Shown here one piece after another: positions 12,401 through 51,929 of a stretch of DNA of 64,000 nt (position 1 is the first letter of the stretch; each line of letters opens with the position of its first letter). The stretch is from positions 42,808,501-42,872,500 of the forward strand of contig NC_069373.1 of the NCBI RefSeq assembly GCF_021730395.1. Direction: 5' to 3'. Under the pieces are notes generated by a model that ran no database searches, was not told the DNA's origin, and worked only from the letters and a program-made list of their open reading frames with translations. The position numbers and the translations under genes are program-made. The DNA is from Mercenaria mercenaria. Lineage: Eukaryota; Mollusca; Bivalvia; Venerida; Veneridae.

Positions 12401-15400
12401 CCTTAGACATACAAAGTCTGTTGAGATCAAATCTGTAATAATATTAATTTCTTCATACTGACACTGATATTTTCTCAGAAAACCATATTCTCTCTAGGCT
12501 CACAGAGACAGAGGTAAGAGATAATGTAATTTTTTTCAGAAAGTGCTATTAGAGAGGACTGATTTTATGGCCAAGTGCTTTACATTTAATGACTCTAACG
12601 ACTGATGCCAGTCTATGATTGCCTCTCTGTTATTTAGTACAAAGAACATGGAGAACAGATGTGGGTTCTGTGATTTCCGCTCCGACATTTATTATTATTC
12701 TTGCATAAAACCAGTTTTAACACTGGATCCGGCCATGTATTTAAGGGAGCAAAATCATGTATTTACAGGGCAATTCACGTGCTGTTAAAACATAATTTTT
12801 ATTTTTGAAATCTTGTGCCAGTGAATACAAATTTACATTTATGTTTGCGTAGTTTATCACTGACGTTACCATTTTTCAAAAACACTACTTTCGTTTAAGA
12901 GAACATTCGTGCACAATGCATTTCGTGATATGATGTTGTGTGTTTGACGAGGAAGTGTTTCCATGAAGTGCATTGTGCACGAATGTTCTCTAAAACGGAA
13001 GGTTTTCATGAACAATTCAAACGTCAGTGATAAACTTGAGACACATGCAGGTACGCCAGATCACACGTCATTTATAGATTTGTCCGTTATCAATGTAATA
13101 ATCGCAACTTTACTCACCGATCGAGGTGAATCACACCGGGAAGTGTTACGCGCGCCTGAAGATGAGTACATTATCGCTCACCGCGCTAAAAGTAAATGAT
13201 GTTACATGTATTTCCAAACGAACGGAAACAACTGTTGACTCTGTGATTGCCTCACTAGTATTCATTATTGCAAATTTGATGGTTAAAGTGCTACTGCTGC
13301 ATATGGTAGTTGTCGTATGAATATATATTATCTTATTTACAGAAGAACGGGGACGATTATCGGTTCTGTGATCGGCTGTCTGGCTTTTATTATTATAGTA
13401 GCGTCCATAATCACATGCTGTTGCTGCGCGTGCTGTCCGGTCTATCAGTACAGGACACAGGGTACAGCTATATCAACTGCTTATTCAGGTTAGTATATCA
13501 ATGAGCCGACTCGTAAGAACGTGTGTCTTTCGTATTCTAATTCCCTTATTATGCCCCCGCAAAGTAGAGGAGGCATGTTGTTTTCTCATGTCAGCTGGTC
13601 CGTCGCTCGGTACGTTAGTCTGCCAGTAGGCCATTTGATTTCCGAGATATATGTACAGAAAACTGTTACTCAAACACCTCGACACTTCAAAGAATGATGG
13701 CCTTTGGTCAGTAAATGATACTTATTGTTTTAGTTGTCATTAGGACAAAGTTCAAGGTAACTAATCTCGAGATTGAAATCGATTTCCGATAAATATCTTG
13801 AGAATGCTTAGGGTTACACATACTAAACGTGCAATTCTTAGGATGACTGGCTGTAGTCAGTATATGACTTCTATTGTTTTGGGGTCAGAAGTCAAGATCA
13901 AAGTGATTTGTAGACTGAAAAGGTTTTCTGTTAGAGAACGTTTGCATATATGACCGTCAAACATAGATGACTGTCTATGGTTTTTAGGTGACCCATTTAT
14001 TCTTGGGATCAGTACGAAAAAGGCCAGTGTCACAGTGGCCGCCAGACTGACAAAGATTGTTTGAGATCTCTTAGGCTTTAGTCTCCAATAGCACTTGCTT
14101 GTTTTGGGAGGTTTAATACCCTTTTAACAGTATTTCAGTTATGTAACGGCGGACATTCAATCTAACCAGTGTTCCTGGATTCAATACCAATGCTAATATG
14201 TTTCTCCGCAAGTAACTGCCAACTTCTCCACTTGAACCAGAGGGGGAGGATGAAATTTTAAATGACTTCAAACATATTGCACTTTTATCAAATTTTCATA
14301 GGGAGCTCGATCCCCAGACCCGTAAAAATTTGTTTTTAAAACTGTATTTAATTTCTTTTTCTTAAGTACGATTCAAGGAAGACAAAACGAGTTAGTTAAT
14401 CTAGTTCTAACTTGTTAACTAACTTATATATGTCACTATTGGCACGTAATTATGTTTAATACACCGCGCCTTTATATGCTGTTATGTTTTTGAAGCTTTC
14501 CTGTGATATTTTTAAAGCTGTAGTTTTATAAATTTTATAACAATCTTACACTTACCTTTAATAAAAGCATTCCCCGGTCATACTTTCAGTATCGAATGAT
14601 TTAAAGATACTAGATACTACCGATTTTATACGAAAATAAGAACAAAGCAATAAATTAGAAACCAGAGAAAAACAAAAGTACACAAAGTATGTAATGCATA
14701 CAAATGAATGATGGTCGGATGCAAGGTTCGAACCGTCAAAACTATCACTACAAAATGAATATATATACAACCACTCAGCCTACTGCGCCACCAAACCAGC
14801 TTTTGATTTTACTTTGTATATCTTTCATCTTAATCAAGAGTGCTACTGACTGTTTATTTACATATTGCTAAAAATAAAAACGCCATAATACTGTGCGATA
14901 CCTATACTTTGAATGTATTGACATCACCGCCAATATCCGTCACGCATGCGCACAGCCAGAATAGATTTTGAAGTGAAAACTTGAAATCTTCGTCTCTCTT
15001 GTAAATTTATTACATTTGCTGTCTGCGTGTGTCTTTCAGACACCAGAAGAGAACACACGTTTCCCAACTCATATTTTACGAAGGGTGACAAATTGGTTGC
15101 CAGTGTTGGGGGTTATAACTCTCAGCATGTCCAGGAAGTGATAGTTTGGGTGCAGGAATATGCTGCCGGTATCTCTTGCTGATTTCCGTCTCTTCATCGT
15201 TCAAGCTCATATAGAAATTTGGTTCATCCTCCTCTTCTTCTTCCTTGTCTTTCTCTTTGTCTTTGATGGCTTCGTCTACCCCATCTACAGGGCATGAATG
15301 AACCATCTGACCAATTTTAATCTCTCCCATTTTGAAGGTATAAAACTTCTCTTGTGTTCAGGCTTGTTTGACAATGGCTGGATCATCACCTCACTTGAGA

Positions 15401-17066
15401 ACCAGTCAACCCATGCCTGATACTGCTCGTCTGTAGATTGTATCGGATGCCGTTTGTTCTGCAAGTTCTGTACCAGCTCTAAATCATCTTTGCTCAGCAC
15501 CATTTTCTGCCCGATAATTTGTTATGTACAGTTCGCCAGTAATTTGGATCATCCACTTTATCCAAGAAGTCATCAAGTTGAACCCCTTGTTCTGGCTTTA
15601 TAAGTTTATGACCTTCAACATCATACCCTATATGCTTGTAATTATTGTACCATTCCATAGGTATGTTACCAACTGTGTTCCTGATATACTCCTCGTCAGA
15701 TGAATCCATCCGTTTCTTTGACACTGTCTTCTTCCTGTTTCACAACAGTGCTAACCTCTGGCTCAATTTTTACTTCTGCTTTAACTGGGTCTGACAAAGT
15801 TTGTGATTTCTTTTTATTTTTTGTTTATTATTTTTCTTGTTTAGAATGTCTTCAATTTGTTTTTTTGACTTTCCTTTTAAGCCATGAATTTTAGTAAACA
15901 CACATACGAAAATTGTATCAAGCTTTCTAGATATTTTCATAGGTCAAAAAATTACACAGGGATTTTCTTATGAAAGTGACGGTTTTGCTTGAGTAAAGAT
16001 ATATTAGACACTCAAGAAGCTCTTACTACGACACTTTGAGACCTGTAGAATGATGTATATCAATCAATAAGACAATTCTGTTGTACTGGTTGACTATGTA
16101 GCACACTGTTGCTTTTGTAGATATATTTTACCGGAAGTTTGATTCCGGATGTTGCAAATGCTTCTCATTGACTTTTGCCGGATTACTTTCTGCTTTGCGC
16201 GCCTCGTAGGATAAATGCCTTGCAAAATCCACTTGAATCGAAAACAAGATCAAGTAACTGTTATATTAACCCACAATCTCAACTGCGTGCTCCTTATGCA
16301 AGCGGTAAAGCAGAATTGTCTTATTCATTTCTTCGAAGTGTGCTACGTGTTTAGAGGGCACAAAAGAGTTTCGAATAAATTGTTTCAAAGTGTGCTACTA
16401 TTTAGACGATACTCTAGAGTTGTCTTTTTTACAGCTTCGAAGTGTGCTTCCTATTTAGGCGGTATGGCACAAATATCTTATTCACTGCTTCTAATTGTGC
16501 TACCTATTTAGGCTGTTCAGCACAAATGTCTTATTTATTACTTCGAAGTGTGCTACATATTTAGGCAGTACAGCAGAGTTGTTTAATTATTTTCTTATAG
16601 GTGTGCTACCTTATCAGGTAGTACAGCAGTGCTGTCTTGTCCATTTCTTATAGGTGTGCTACCTTATTAGGTAGTACAGTAGTGCTGTCTTGTCCATATC
16701 TTAAAAGTGTGCTACCTATTTAGGAAGCACAACCGAGTTGTCGTATTCATTGCCACTAAGCATTATCAAATCAGCTAAAGGAAATTCCTTTCATTTTGAG
16801 ACCTGTTTCCAGACTGAGTTTTATACACTTTTAGTTTGGTACATTGCTCCCAGAACTGCTTTATACTTTGAATTTGAAGTGAATGCCTTTTTCTGCTCCA
16901 AGTACTAATATAATGTCATGAAATTTTTTCTAGTGCATCGAAAACTGATTTTTCAGAGCAAAGCTACCAGACGATCCCTGACACATCCCCATACCCATCA
17001 AATTCTGGACCTGACACAGTCAAACCAGCAGGGGAATACTCGGCTCCACCGCCGTATCAAGTCTGA
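3360..17066 (+). CDS. Gene A: CYYR1-like single-pass membrane protein, complete four-exon model
   Basis: Four exons, 3360-3405, 11288-11399, 13343-13488 and 16957-17066, join in frame to a 137-residue protein. Order: signal peptide (about residues 1-20), Cys-rich ectodomain (about 28-51) with the core [11 protein letters not shown], transmembrane helix (about 55-77) with [10 protein letters not shown], a juxtamembrane cluster CCCCACC, then a Ser/Pro/Tyr-rich tail ending PPPYQV and TGA. This is the layout of CYYR1 and related small type I membrane proteins; PPPY is a potential WW-domain ligand by general knowledge of such motifs. All introns have GT-AG ends and phases 1, 2, 1, which match gene B. 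The start is the first of two ATGs in tandem. The first intron is long (7.9 kb) and filled with repeats, so the exon 1 link rests on phase and signal-peptide character. Function is not inferable beyond a likely secretory-pathway or plasma-membrane location. Confidence 0.72.
3535..3848. mobile_element. MITE-like TIR element (about 310 bp)
   Basis: The left end reads taaagcagcatgcctccaga and the right end is its imperfect reverse complement (tctgggagcatgccgcttta). There is no coding sequence. It is a non-autonomous DNA element in intron 1 of gene A. Confidence 0.7.
4101..4145 (+). pseudogene. Isolated decayed copy of the gene A exon 2 start
   Basis: The sequence attctattttctttcag followed by ccggtgcagtttctac matches the acceptor and first bases of gene A exon 2 and of the minisatellite units at 10083-11287. 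If spliced to exon 1 it would meet TAG after eight further codons. It lies 6 kb away from the array and is probably a relic of exon duplication. Confidence 0.45.
5095..5985. mobile_element. Foldback element with arms of about 230 bp
   Basis: The segment 5110-5330 recurs in reverse complement at about 5760-5985. A clear matching stretch is ctaggtattctataagaacc on the left and its complement on the right. The arms carry mismatches and small indels. The 430-bp middle has no open frame of note. This is a non-autonomous inverted-repeat element in intron 1 of gene A. Confidence 0.75.
6486..6541. repeat. TG dinucleotide tract followed by poly-G
   Basis: A run of about 15 TG units is followed by about 25 mostly consecutive G residues. 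Such a compound tract is prone to length polymorphism and to assembly error. Confidence 0.9.
7186..7474 (-). mobile_element. tRNA-derived SINE
   Basis: On the minus strand the element begins near 7474 with a tRNA-like head: A-box region TAGCTCAATAGGTAAGAGC and B-box GCGAGTTCGATCC. A central body follows and the element ends near 7186 in a conserved stretch containing acataactgaaatactgttg. A second, older copy lies at 27128-27415. The 3' part resembles the conserved domain described for Meta-type SINEs of lophotrochozoans; that family name is my recollection, not a search. Confidence 0.8.
7475..10082. other. Intron 1 of gene A: no gene seen
   Basis: AT-rich sequence with only short chance frames. 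A weak inverted repeat (about acggtaattttgataaaaa at 9250 and its complement near 9446) may be a small MITE. The stretch 8390-8870 shares patches (atgatgtcgtcaaggatg, agtgatttgctc) with the foldback family at 24.9 and 29.4 kb. Confidence 0.4.
10083..11287 (+). repeat. Minisatellite made of splice-acceptor and exon-start copies
   Basis: About 18 units of roughly 57 bp. Most contain tctattttctttcag followed by a version of tcggtgtagtttctgtggcg and gaaagtatc. The last unit runs directly into gene A exon 2, whose acceptor and first 29 bases are themselves a unit. Three consecutive 113-bp double units (10328-10666) look identical, which points to a recent amplification inside an older array. Its open frames are shadows of the repeat. 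Confidence 0.88.
11288..11399 (+). CDS. Gene A exon 2: Cys-rich ectodomain
   Basis: Acceptor ctttttctttcag at 11287, donor c|gtaaag at 11399, entering in phase 1 and leaving in phase 2. It encodes a start of about ten residues ([10 protein letters not shown]), then [17 protein letters not shown] and YSNPYCC. The paired Cys and the final YCC match gene B. Confidence 0.7.
11400..12843. other. Intron 2 of gene A: no gene seen
   Basis: AT-rich sequence without convincing exons, RNA genes or clear repeat ends. Confidence 0.4.
12844..13040. mobile_element. Short foldback MITE
   Basis: The left arm contains agtttatcactgacgtt and gagaacattcgtgcacaatg; the right arm is the reverse complement. The arms are about 80 bp with a short loop. 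It lies 300 bp upstream of gene A exon 3. Confidence 0.75.
13343..13488 (+). CDS. Gene A exon 3: transmembrane helix and Cys cluster
   Basis: Acceptor ttatttacag, donor G|gttagt, entering in phase 2 and leaving in phase 1. It encodes [15 protein letters not shown], the rest of a helix of about 23 residues, then [14 protein letters not shown]. The membrane-proximal Cys run is a plausible palmitoylation region (inference). Confidence 0.75.
13548..14060. repeat. Probable dispersed repeat starting tatgcccccg
   Basis: The start tattatgcccccgcaaagta and the gtccgtcgctcgg tract resemble a repeat type common in molluscan introns. Within it two related blocks (atgatggcctttggtcagta and atgactggctgtagtcagta) suggest an internal duplication of about 170 bp. 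The 3' limit is uncertain. Confidence 0.4.
14100..14335 (-). mobile_element. Degraded SINE copy related to 7186-7474
   Basis: It shares ttatgtaacggcgg, aaccagtgttcctggattc and gtaactgccaacttc with the SINE at 7186. The tRNA-like head is largely lost (only gctcgatcccc remains near 14308). Confidence 0.65.
14336..15061. other. Intron 3 of gene A: no gene seen
   Basis: AT-rich sequence. A stretch near 14700-14790 (gttcgaaccgtcaaaac, then a Pol III-like box) faintly resembles tRNA or SINE sequence, but no cloverleaf is evident. Confidence 0.3.
15062..15890 (-). pseudogene. BOP1: Fragment of a BOP1 (ribosome biogenesis) gene copy, broken
   Basis: Minus-strand frames give BOP1NT-domain sequence in order: an acidic, Lys-rich N-terminal part, [70 protein letters not shown], and [19 protein letters not shown]1 (yeast Erb1) is a nucleolar WD40 protein of the PeBoW complex needed for 28S rRNA maturation. 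Only about 270 residues are present; the WD40 repeats are missing and homology stops abruptly after ESYNP at 15090. The reading frame changes about three times (near 15720, 15500 and 15330), so it cannot encode the domain. It has no introns over this length, as expected of a retrocopy fragment, but no poly-A tail or target duplication is visible. It lies antisense in intron 3 of gene A. Confidence 0.85.
16290..16760. repeat. Minisatellite with a unit of about 58 bp upstream of gene A exon 4
   Basis: Seven to eight units built on gtgtgctacctatttaggca, gtacagcagagttgtcttat and a short T-rich spacer. Two units (16610-16700) have cttataggtgtgctacc, an acceptor-like form. The array ends about 200 bp before exon 4. 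Confidence 0.85.
16957..17066 (+). CDS. Gene A exon 4: proline-rich cytoplasmic tail and stop
   Basis: Acceptor tgatttttcag; it enters in phase 1 and reads [18 protein letters not shown], then a further 14 residues, then PPPYQV and TGA at 17064-17066. The tail is rich in Ser, Pro and Tyr. Polyadenylation signals of AATAAA type follow near 17697 and 17724. Confidence 0.7.
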
Positions 17067-17270
17067 CGTATTTGCAGCCGACAAACATTTGTATCTACCA
17101 GATAATTATACAGTAACCAAAGAATAATGTTACATTTTATGATGAAAGTGACTGAAAATATTCTCTAGATAAGGCTTTTTCCCTCAAAATTTAGTTCAAG
17201 ATTTTTGTTTGTCTTTTAAGTTACTAAAATGCTTGAGATTAAGATTTGGTATTTTCAAGCCGAAGTATAT

Positions 17271-17513
17271 AATTGAGCCACACCATGAGAAAACCAACAT
17301 AGTGGGTTTGCGACCAGCACGGATCCAGACCAGCCTGCGCATCCGCGCAGTCTGGGCAGGATTCATGCTGTTCGCTTTTAAAGCCTATTGGAATTGGGGA
17401 AACTGTTAGCGAACAGCATGGATCCTGAGCAGACTGCGTGGATGCGCAGGCTGGTCTGGATCCATGCTGGTCGCAAACCCACTATGTTGGTTTTCTCATG
17501 GCACGGCTCAATT
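17271..17513. mobile_element. Foldback MITE (gagcc...ggctc), intact copy
   Basis: Nearly the whole element is an inverted repeat. The ends are aattgagcc and ggctcaatt, and the arms contain gagaaaaccaacatagtggg and ctggatccatgctgg-type sequence. The loop is near 17375-17390. A second copy with an insertion lies at 41200-41650. This repeat type is abundant in venerid clams (established impression, not searched). Confidence 0.88.
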
Positions 17514-20282
17514 AAGTATGATCGGTACCATTTTTTTGAATAGTGTGATAATGTTTGAGAGGTACTGTCATGAATGACTAGTGACATGTACCATTCTGTG
17601 TGACAAATACCACTTTATTACATGTTTTTCAGTGAATTATCGAAATATTAAAGTGAAATAGATTTGTTATTTTCACTGATAAGAAACTATAAAATGAATA
17701 AATATAGTCAAAAATATGAAATAAAAAATGTGTTTGTTTTATATGTAAGATCGAAATATCTTTCACCCATGAACACCATATTTTACATTTTCACTCGAGA
17801 AAATATTCGTCTGGTGTTCACACGTGAAAGATAATTCCATCTTATATACTGAAACAAACAAATATCCTCTATTTGTTTTGATTTCTGTTTGATCAAACAT
17901 TTTTTCCCGTAAATTTGGTCTTTATTTTGCAAACTTTATCATTCTTAAAGCTTACGGGGAGGGATGGGGCGGATATATCAAAATGTTAATTGTATAGCCA
18001 AAAACATATTTTCCCTGTCCACGAAATATGTTTTAGATGTTATATACAGAATTTACAAGAAAATGTTGCTTATGCTATCTAACCTTTCTTTGAAGTTTTA
18101 TAGATACCATCCATCAGCAACTAAAGTCAAAATTGAAACTTTAAAACTTTATGATATCCAGAAAGACTGAAATATTTATAGTCTAAAAATCGTTTTTGAC
18201 GACAAATACAAATCTGCACAAGATATTTTGAAAATTTAAATCACCTATGGAGCTCTTTATAATTAGAATAATGCATGCTATAAATATAGTATATTATATT
18301 TGAAGAACCTTCTTAGAGAAATGTGAATCAAACAATAGCATCCATATATATATATACAAAACCTACATCTAAATACATGTATAACTAAAAAGACCATATA
18401 TATATCGTTAGACAACAATGTTTGACTGGTATGACCGTGTATAATATTTATTGAAATGAATAATGTCACGTTTTGTTAGCTATACAATGAGCGGATATAT
18501 TTTATCATTGGAATGATTGCAAGGAATATGAAGAGTTCACAAACTGATCCGCACTTAATATTTGTATCTTGATGTAACGTAATTACTTCGTTCTATAAAA
18601 GACGTTAGGTCCTTTGATAACGATAGCGTTTGGTAGCTGATTGGTCAGGCACAACTCAGATGTGATAATATTTTCATTGAAGTCATTGAAAATAACAAAA
18701 TGTATTATTATAAAAGAATCAAGTCTTAATAAGGTTTTAAGTGAAGAGTATTAAATTGTTTGTTTCATAATAAAATACTCTCCCACAAACCGTCATACAA
18801 GTTGCTGAAACCTTCTCATATGGAAGGCTTTCAAACCATTTTACTTTACAAAATTGCCCCCTTGGGTGTAGCAAATACTTAACCGGTCATACTCTATTTA
18901 AGGGTATGCCGCAGATTTAGCTGTTGTGGCACTTTAAGCACCCTGTATATAGTATATAGCGTAATAGAGTATTGCTCTAGAATAGAAAGTCTTACACACT
19001 AGAGCTACCTGACACTTGCAATACTTTGGGCGTTCTGCAGATGCGCCAAAACTGCAGTCTAACCCTTCCATTGGAGCAAACTTGTTATGTAAGTCATATA
19101 AATAAAAAGTTTAATTCTTCACTTACAAGCAGAGAACACAACCCTCAATACTTGTGTATACTAAAGCAGTCAGTACACGCATATCACAAATAATCCTCTC
19201 TAAATATAGCACTGTATTCAATATAAAGTAACTGAAGTGACAAGGGATAGCTCAACACTTCAAAAGCTGCCAGGACAAAGGTTCATTAAAGGACGCGGTT
19301 CATCTAACTGCAGTGCATTCATAGATAGAAACACAATGAATATGTACACATAAAAGCATAAACAATGTAGAGTACGGAGCAAGAATCAAATATACGATTT
19401 AACACAGCTGGACACCGCTTTGGTACAGTTGGTAGCAAAATATTTAGGAGTTGAAACTGGTTAACTGTGAATAAAAACTCACTATCAAAGATATCTATCC
19501 GGCATTTAAAAATGTCCCAATAATTATTTTAAATGCTTTTCTCGAGGATATACTGATTGGCATTGGGCCAATTTGTTTCACTCAACCCGGGAAATGCCGT
19601 CACGTGAGCGGCAAGAAAAAACTCTCGCCGGTTTATTAATAAACGAACGCTTCGGCGTAGGCCGGCCACGTGAGCTGCAAATTTAATTTTTTGTCCTATT
19701 TATCATGATTTTCCATTGTGGCCAGTTCCCAGTAAGTTAGCAAAATACCTTTTGAAGTATGTTTCTACCTTTACTTGGTATTTAACCAAATATCCAAATG
19801 TTTACCTGATTTTTATATCGCGAAAATATATGATTTGCCGCTTTGCCTGTCTCGCAAGACCGGCGCACATCGGCCTATGTCGGATAGACCCGGGCAGTGC
19901 CGGGAAGCGAAACGAACGTCTAGCTAGTTGCCCGCGGCAAAACAGCTTACGCCGCAGAAGTAAAACGAATAGGCACATAGTTGTGTGTAAGGCGGGGGAG
20001 GCGGTAAATACGTGGACCATTTTTTAAGCCCTGCATAACAATTTGTTATTTGTAAATTAAATAATTTATTTTTAATGATGAATTGATGTAACTGCGTTGG
20101 TTTGCTCTTACAAACGATATAGTATATGTAATTCCGGTTATTTAAACTGTGTTACTCACTAGTTCAGTTTTGTATTAATTCAAATTTAATAATAGGGAAA
20201 CAGGTCCCCTTAACTTACATTGTTTATGGCGGCAAATAATTATCTTTATGCGGTTAGCGTGATACTATAAGATTCTTTCCCT
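17514..20282. other. Intergenic region between gene A and the lectin gene: no gene seen
   Basis: AT-rich at first; a GC-richer segment at 19560-20030 contains gtcacgtgagcggcaag and short CpG-bearing frames on both strands, none with domain character. The missing 3' end of the lectin gene should lie between here and 21925, but I found no convincing exon. Confidence 0.35.
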
Positions 20283-20880
20283 GGTTGTAGGTGCAGATGG
20301 GGATATCCGGCCTCGAGGGTAACTGTTTAGGCGGTAACGAAGCTCGTTGCCGAGTTACCGCCTAAACAGTTACCCGAGAGCCGGAAATTTTCATCTGCAC
20401 CTATAACCAGTGACAGAATCTTTTTCTTGCATACCGATTTCGAGAAATAATAATAAAAATAAAATCAATCGAACGGCTTTCTTTTTAGAACTTTTTCATA
20501 TGGCAGTGTATTTAAACAAAGCGCGGGAAGCCAACGTCCGTAAACAGGAAAGACGTCATGACGTTTCAGAACAAATAACAATGTTTAGTTCCGGTTTTGT
20601 TTTATCAGTTGCAGCGTAACGTTATGAAATTTTGATAAAATAACGTGATTTGAATCAAGAAATATGCTATCAGGAACCAACAGGAACTGTCAAGGTATTG
20701 AATTTTTATTCCCTGTTTTAAATAAAATATATATTACTACATAAATCTTCTACATATATATAGTTCATAATACGTCATTTACAGCACGAGAGTCATCTTA
20801 CACCTCGGGGGTGTAAGATGGATTTTTCTAGCACCGGTAAAGATACCGGAAATCCCCGTCTGGTATGCAAGAAACAAGAA
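20283..20880. mobile_element. Dispersed element with a perfect-stem hairpin
   Basis: Arms 20283-20338 and 20354-20408 are inverted repeats of about 56 bp. Their inner 16 bases (ctgtttaggcggtaac) pair perfectly. Further out, ttcttgcatacc (20428) pairs with ggtatgcaagaa (20862), and catcttacacc/ggtgtaagatg forms a second small hairpin at 20793-20819. Related sequence occurs at 63355-63650 and in part at 2540-2830. Confidence 0.65.
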
Positions 20881-21924
20881 GCTTCAGGCACACTATCATT
20901 TGTTTCGGCATTAAAAAAGAAAATGTTGATCAACATCTCGTTCAGATTTGACACTTGAAATAATTCTGTCACTACAGAAAACAAACGACCTTAGTATCCC
21001 AAGTAAATGAACTTGAACAATTTCAGAGGGTAAATTAATTAAACGATACATAGTAAATTGCTAGTATGGATTATTAAAATAACAAAAAAATGACAGTAAT
21101 GTCTTTCTTAACAGGTCTTTGGCTGATCGTTTCCTCTTCAGATTTTCCAGTTCTGTTAATTGGCAACTGTAAAGAAAAAAATCAGGAAAAGTCATCTTCT
21201 GAAGTATTATATTTACCAGGTATACATAAATGTAAAGATCTTCTTAACCCTGAATCATCACAAATCCTCATAAAACATATGTTTTAATAAATATAATAAA
21301 CCATTTCTAACTATTTAAAATTGTTTGACAAGAGATCGTCAGTGCTATGCGGGTTTCGTTCACATGCAGTCTTGGGCAATTGACTCTGTTCAAAATTACA
21401 AAAAAAAAATACTAAAAAATATATATTACATCTTCTGAACGTAGAATAAATGAAATCGTTAAGGACATTTGAAATTCAATGTTCAATCGTAGAATGGACA
21501 GCAGTACCGCCTCGTTACCAACAAGAAGTGTATCGAGAGAAGAGGTCCTCATTTCAGAGATTTGATTGTAAATGAAACTGAGCTTCTGAAATAGCCAATT
21601 TATAGATCTGAGTAATAGAAGGTAAAAATCGGAATCATTGTTCTGTGCAAATAACGTCGCAGATTTGTCAAATGTGGACCGCTTCACTTGTAAAATCAAT
21701 ACGATCATTCGACAGATTAAGAAGTACAGTCAAAGGTCATCAAAGTGATTTGTTCTCTTGATAATATTCTAAGAGAAGTATTTCATTCTTCAGACATTGT
21801 CAGCTTGCAGATATATTGATTACCTAGGAAATAATGACTGGGGCAAATGTAAAATGAAACATTCAATATTGAACTTACTCTATCTTCTTATTGCAATGCT
21901 TTAGAAAACATACTCTATACGCAC

Positions 21925-50967
<29,043 letters not shown>

Positions 50968-51249
50968 AATAAACCTAATATATACTCTTTAGCAATTTTG
51001 TGCAAATGTGCGAAACAAAAGTTGCAATTCAAGTTCTATCAAAATACGTTTTAGGTGATTAAAGAGAGAAAATAGTTTTATTCACATTCAGCAGCTGTTT
51101 CCAAATATTGCAGAGAAATTAAAAGTGCTGCATGCAACATGCGTTTATGTAATGAATTGTTATTGCAACAAGCCAGACAATGTAATTTTAATAACAAATT
51201 ACTTTGTCTGCCTTGTGTTTTAATTAATTGGTAGGGGCTAGGATATTAA

Positions 51250-51430
51250 TACAAAACAACCTCTCCAGAGCGGCCCTCTCTTAAGCAAAAACCTCTGTAT
51301 AACAACATCACCAAAATTTCCCCTTAGCTGAAATATACTTTCAAATTTAAGTCTCCAGAACAACAACCTCTACATTACAGTTAATATATGTATCTCCCAA
51401 AGGGTGTTGCTCTACAGAGGTTGCACTGTA
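51250..51430. mobile_element. MITE with acaacctctnnagag ends
   Basis: The left end tacaaaacaacctctccagag and the right end ctctacagaggttgcactgta are inverted over about 21 bp. Inner blocks gtataacaacatcacc and cagaacaacaacctc resemble each other. Confidence 0.72.
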
Positions 51431-51929
51431 TATACAGTCAAACCGTCCCTTGAGAAATGAAAATGCTAGTCTTCGTTAGCAGGTTGACTTTCATGACAGG
51501 TAAAGTAACGTTTTTGGTGAAACAGAAGGAAATAATAGTGACTTTATTTCAGCAGGCTTTATTATATTTATTGGAAGGTTGTCTACAGCACGGGTTTACT
51601 GTATTTGTCAATGAGAATGAGCTACATATGTTCCGTTGATATTCGATGTCTCAGCCATGTCTTAGCAGCGGAAGATGGTTAGGGGAGTTCATCATTTCTT
51701 AAGACGCACTAAATTACAAAGTTATAAAACAATTAACCAAACATGATTATATGGGATAAGGTCATAACTTTATTATCATTTTCACAGAAATATTGTATAT
51801 TCTAACACTGTATATAAAAAAATAATGAGAAAAGACATTGCTTGAGGTATGATGCATGGAAGCCACACAGGAACGGGAAGATGCAGCAAACTATTATAAC
51901 AAGTGTATGAAGTATTGCCATGCAATACA

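Noticed and set aside
16290-16760. CRISPR-like regular repeat
   Set aside because: Units are contiguous and diverged with no unique spacers; it is a eukaryotic minisatellite in an intron.
19716-20027. Overlapping frames on both strands in a GC-richer patch
   Set aside because: No signal peptide, domain or splice context; likely a worn repeat.
21412-21708. 98-residue minus-strand frame below lectin exon 17
   Set aside because: Considered as terminal lectin exon, but no acceptor in the right phase and no domain character.
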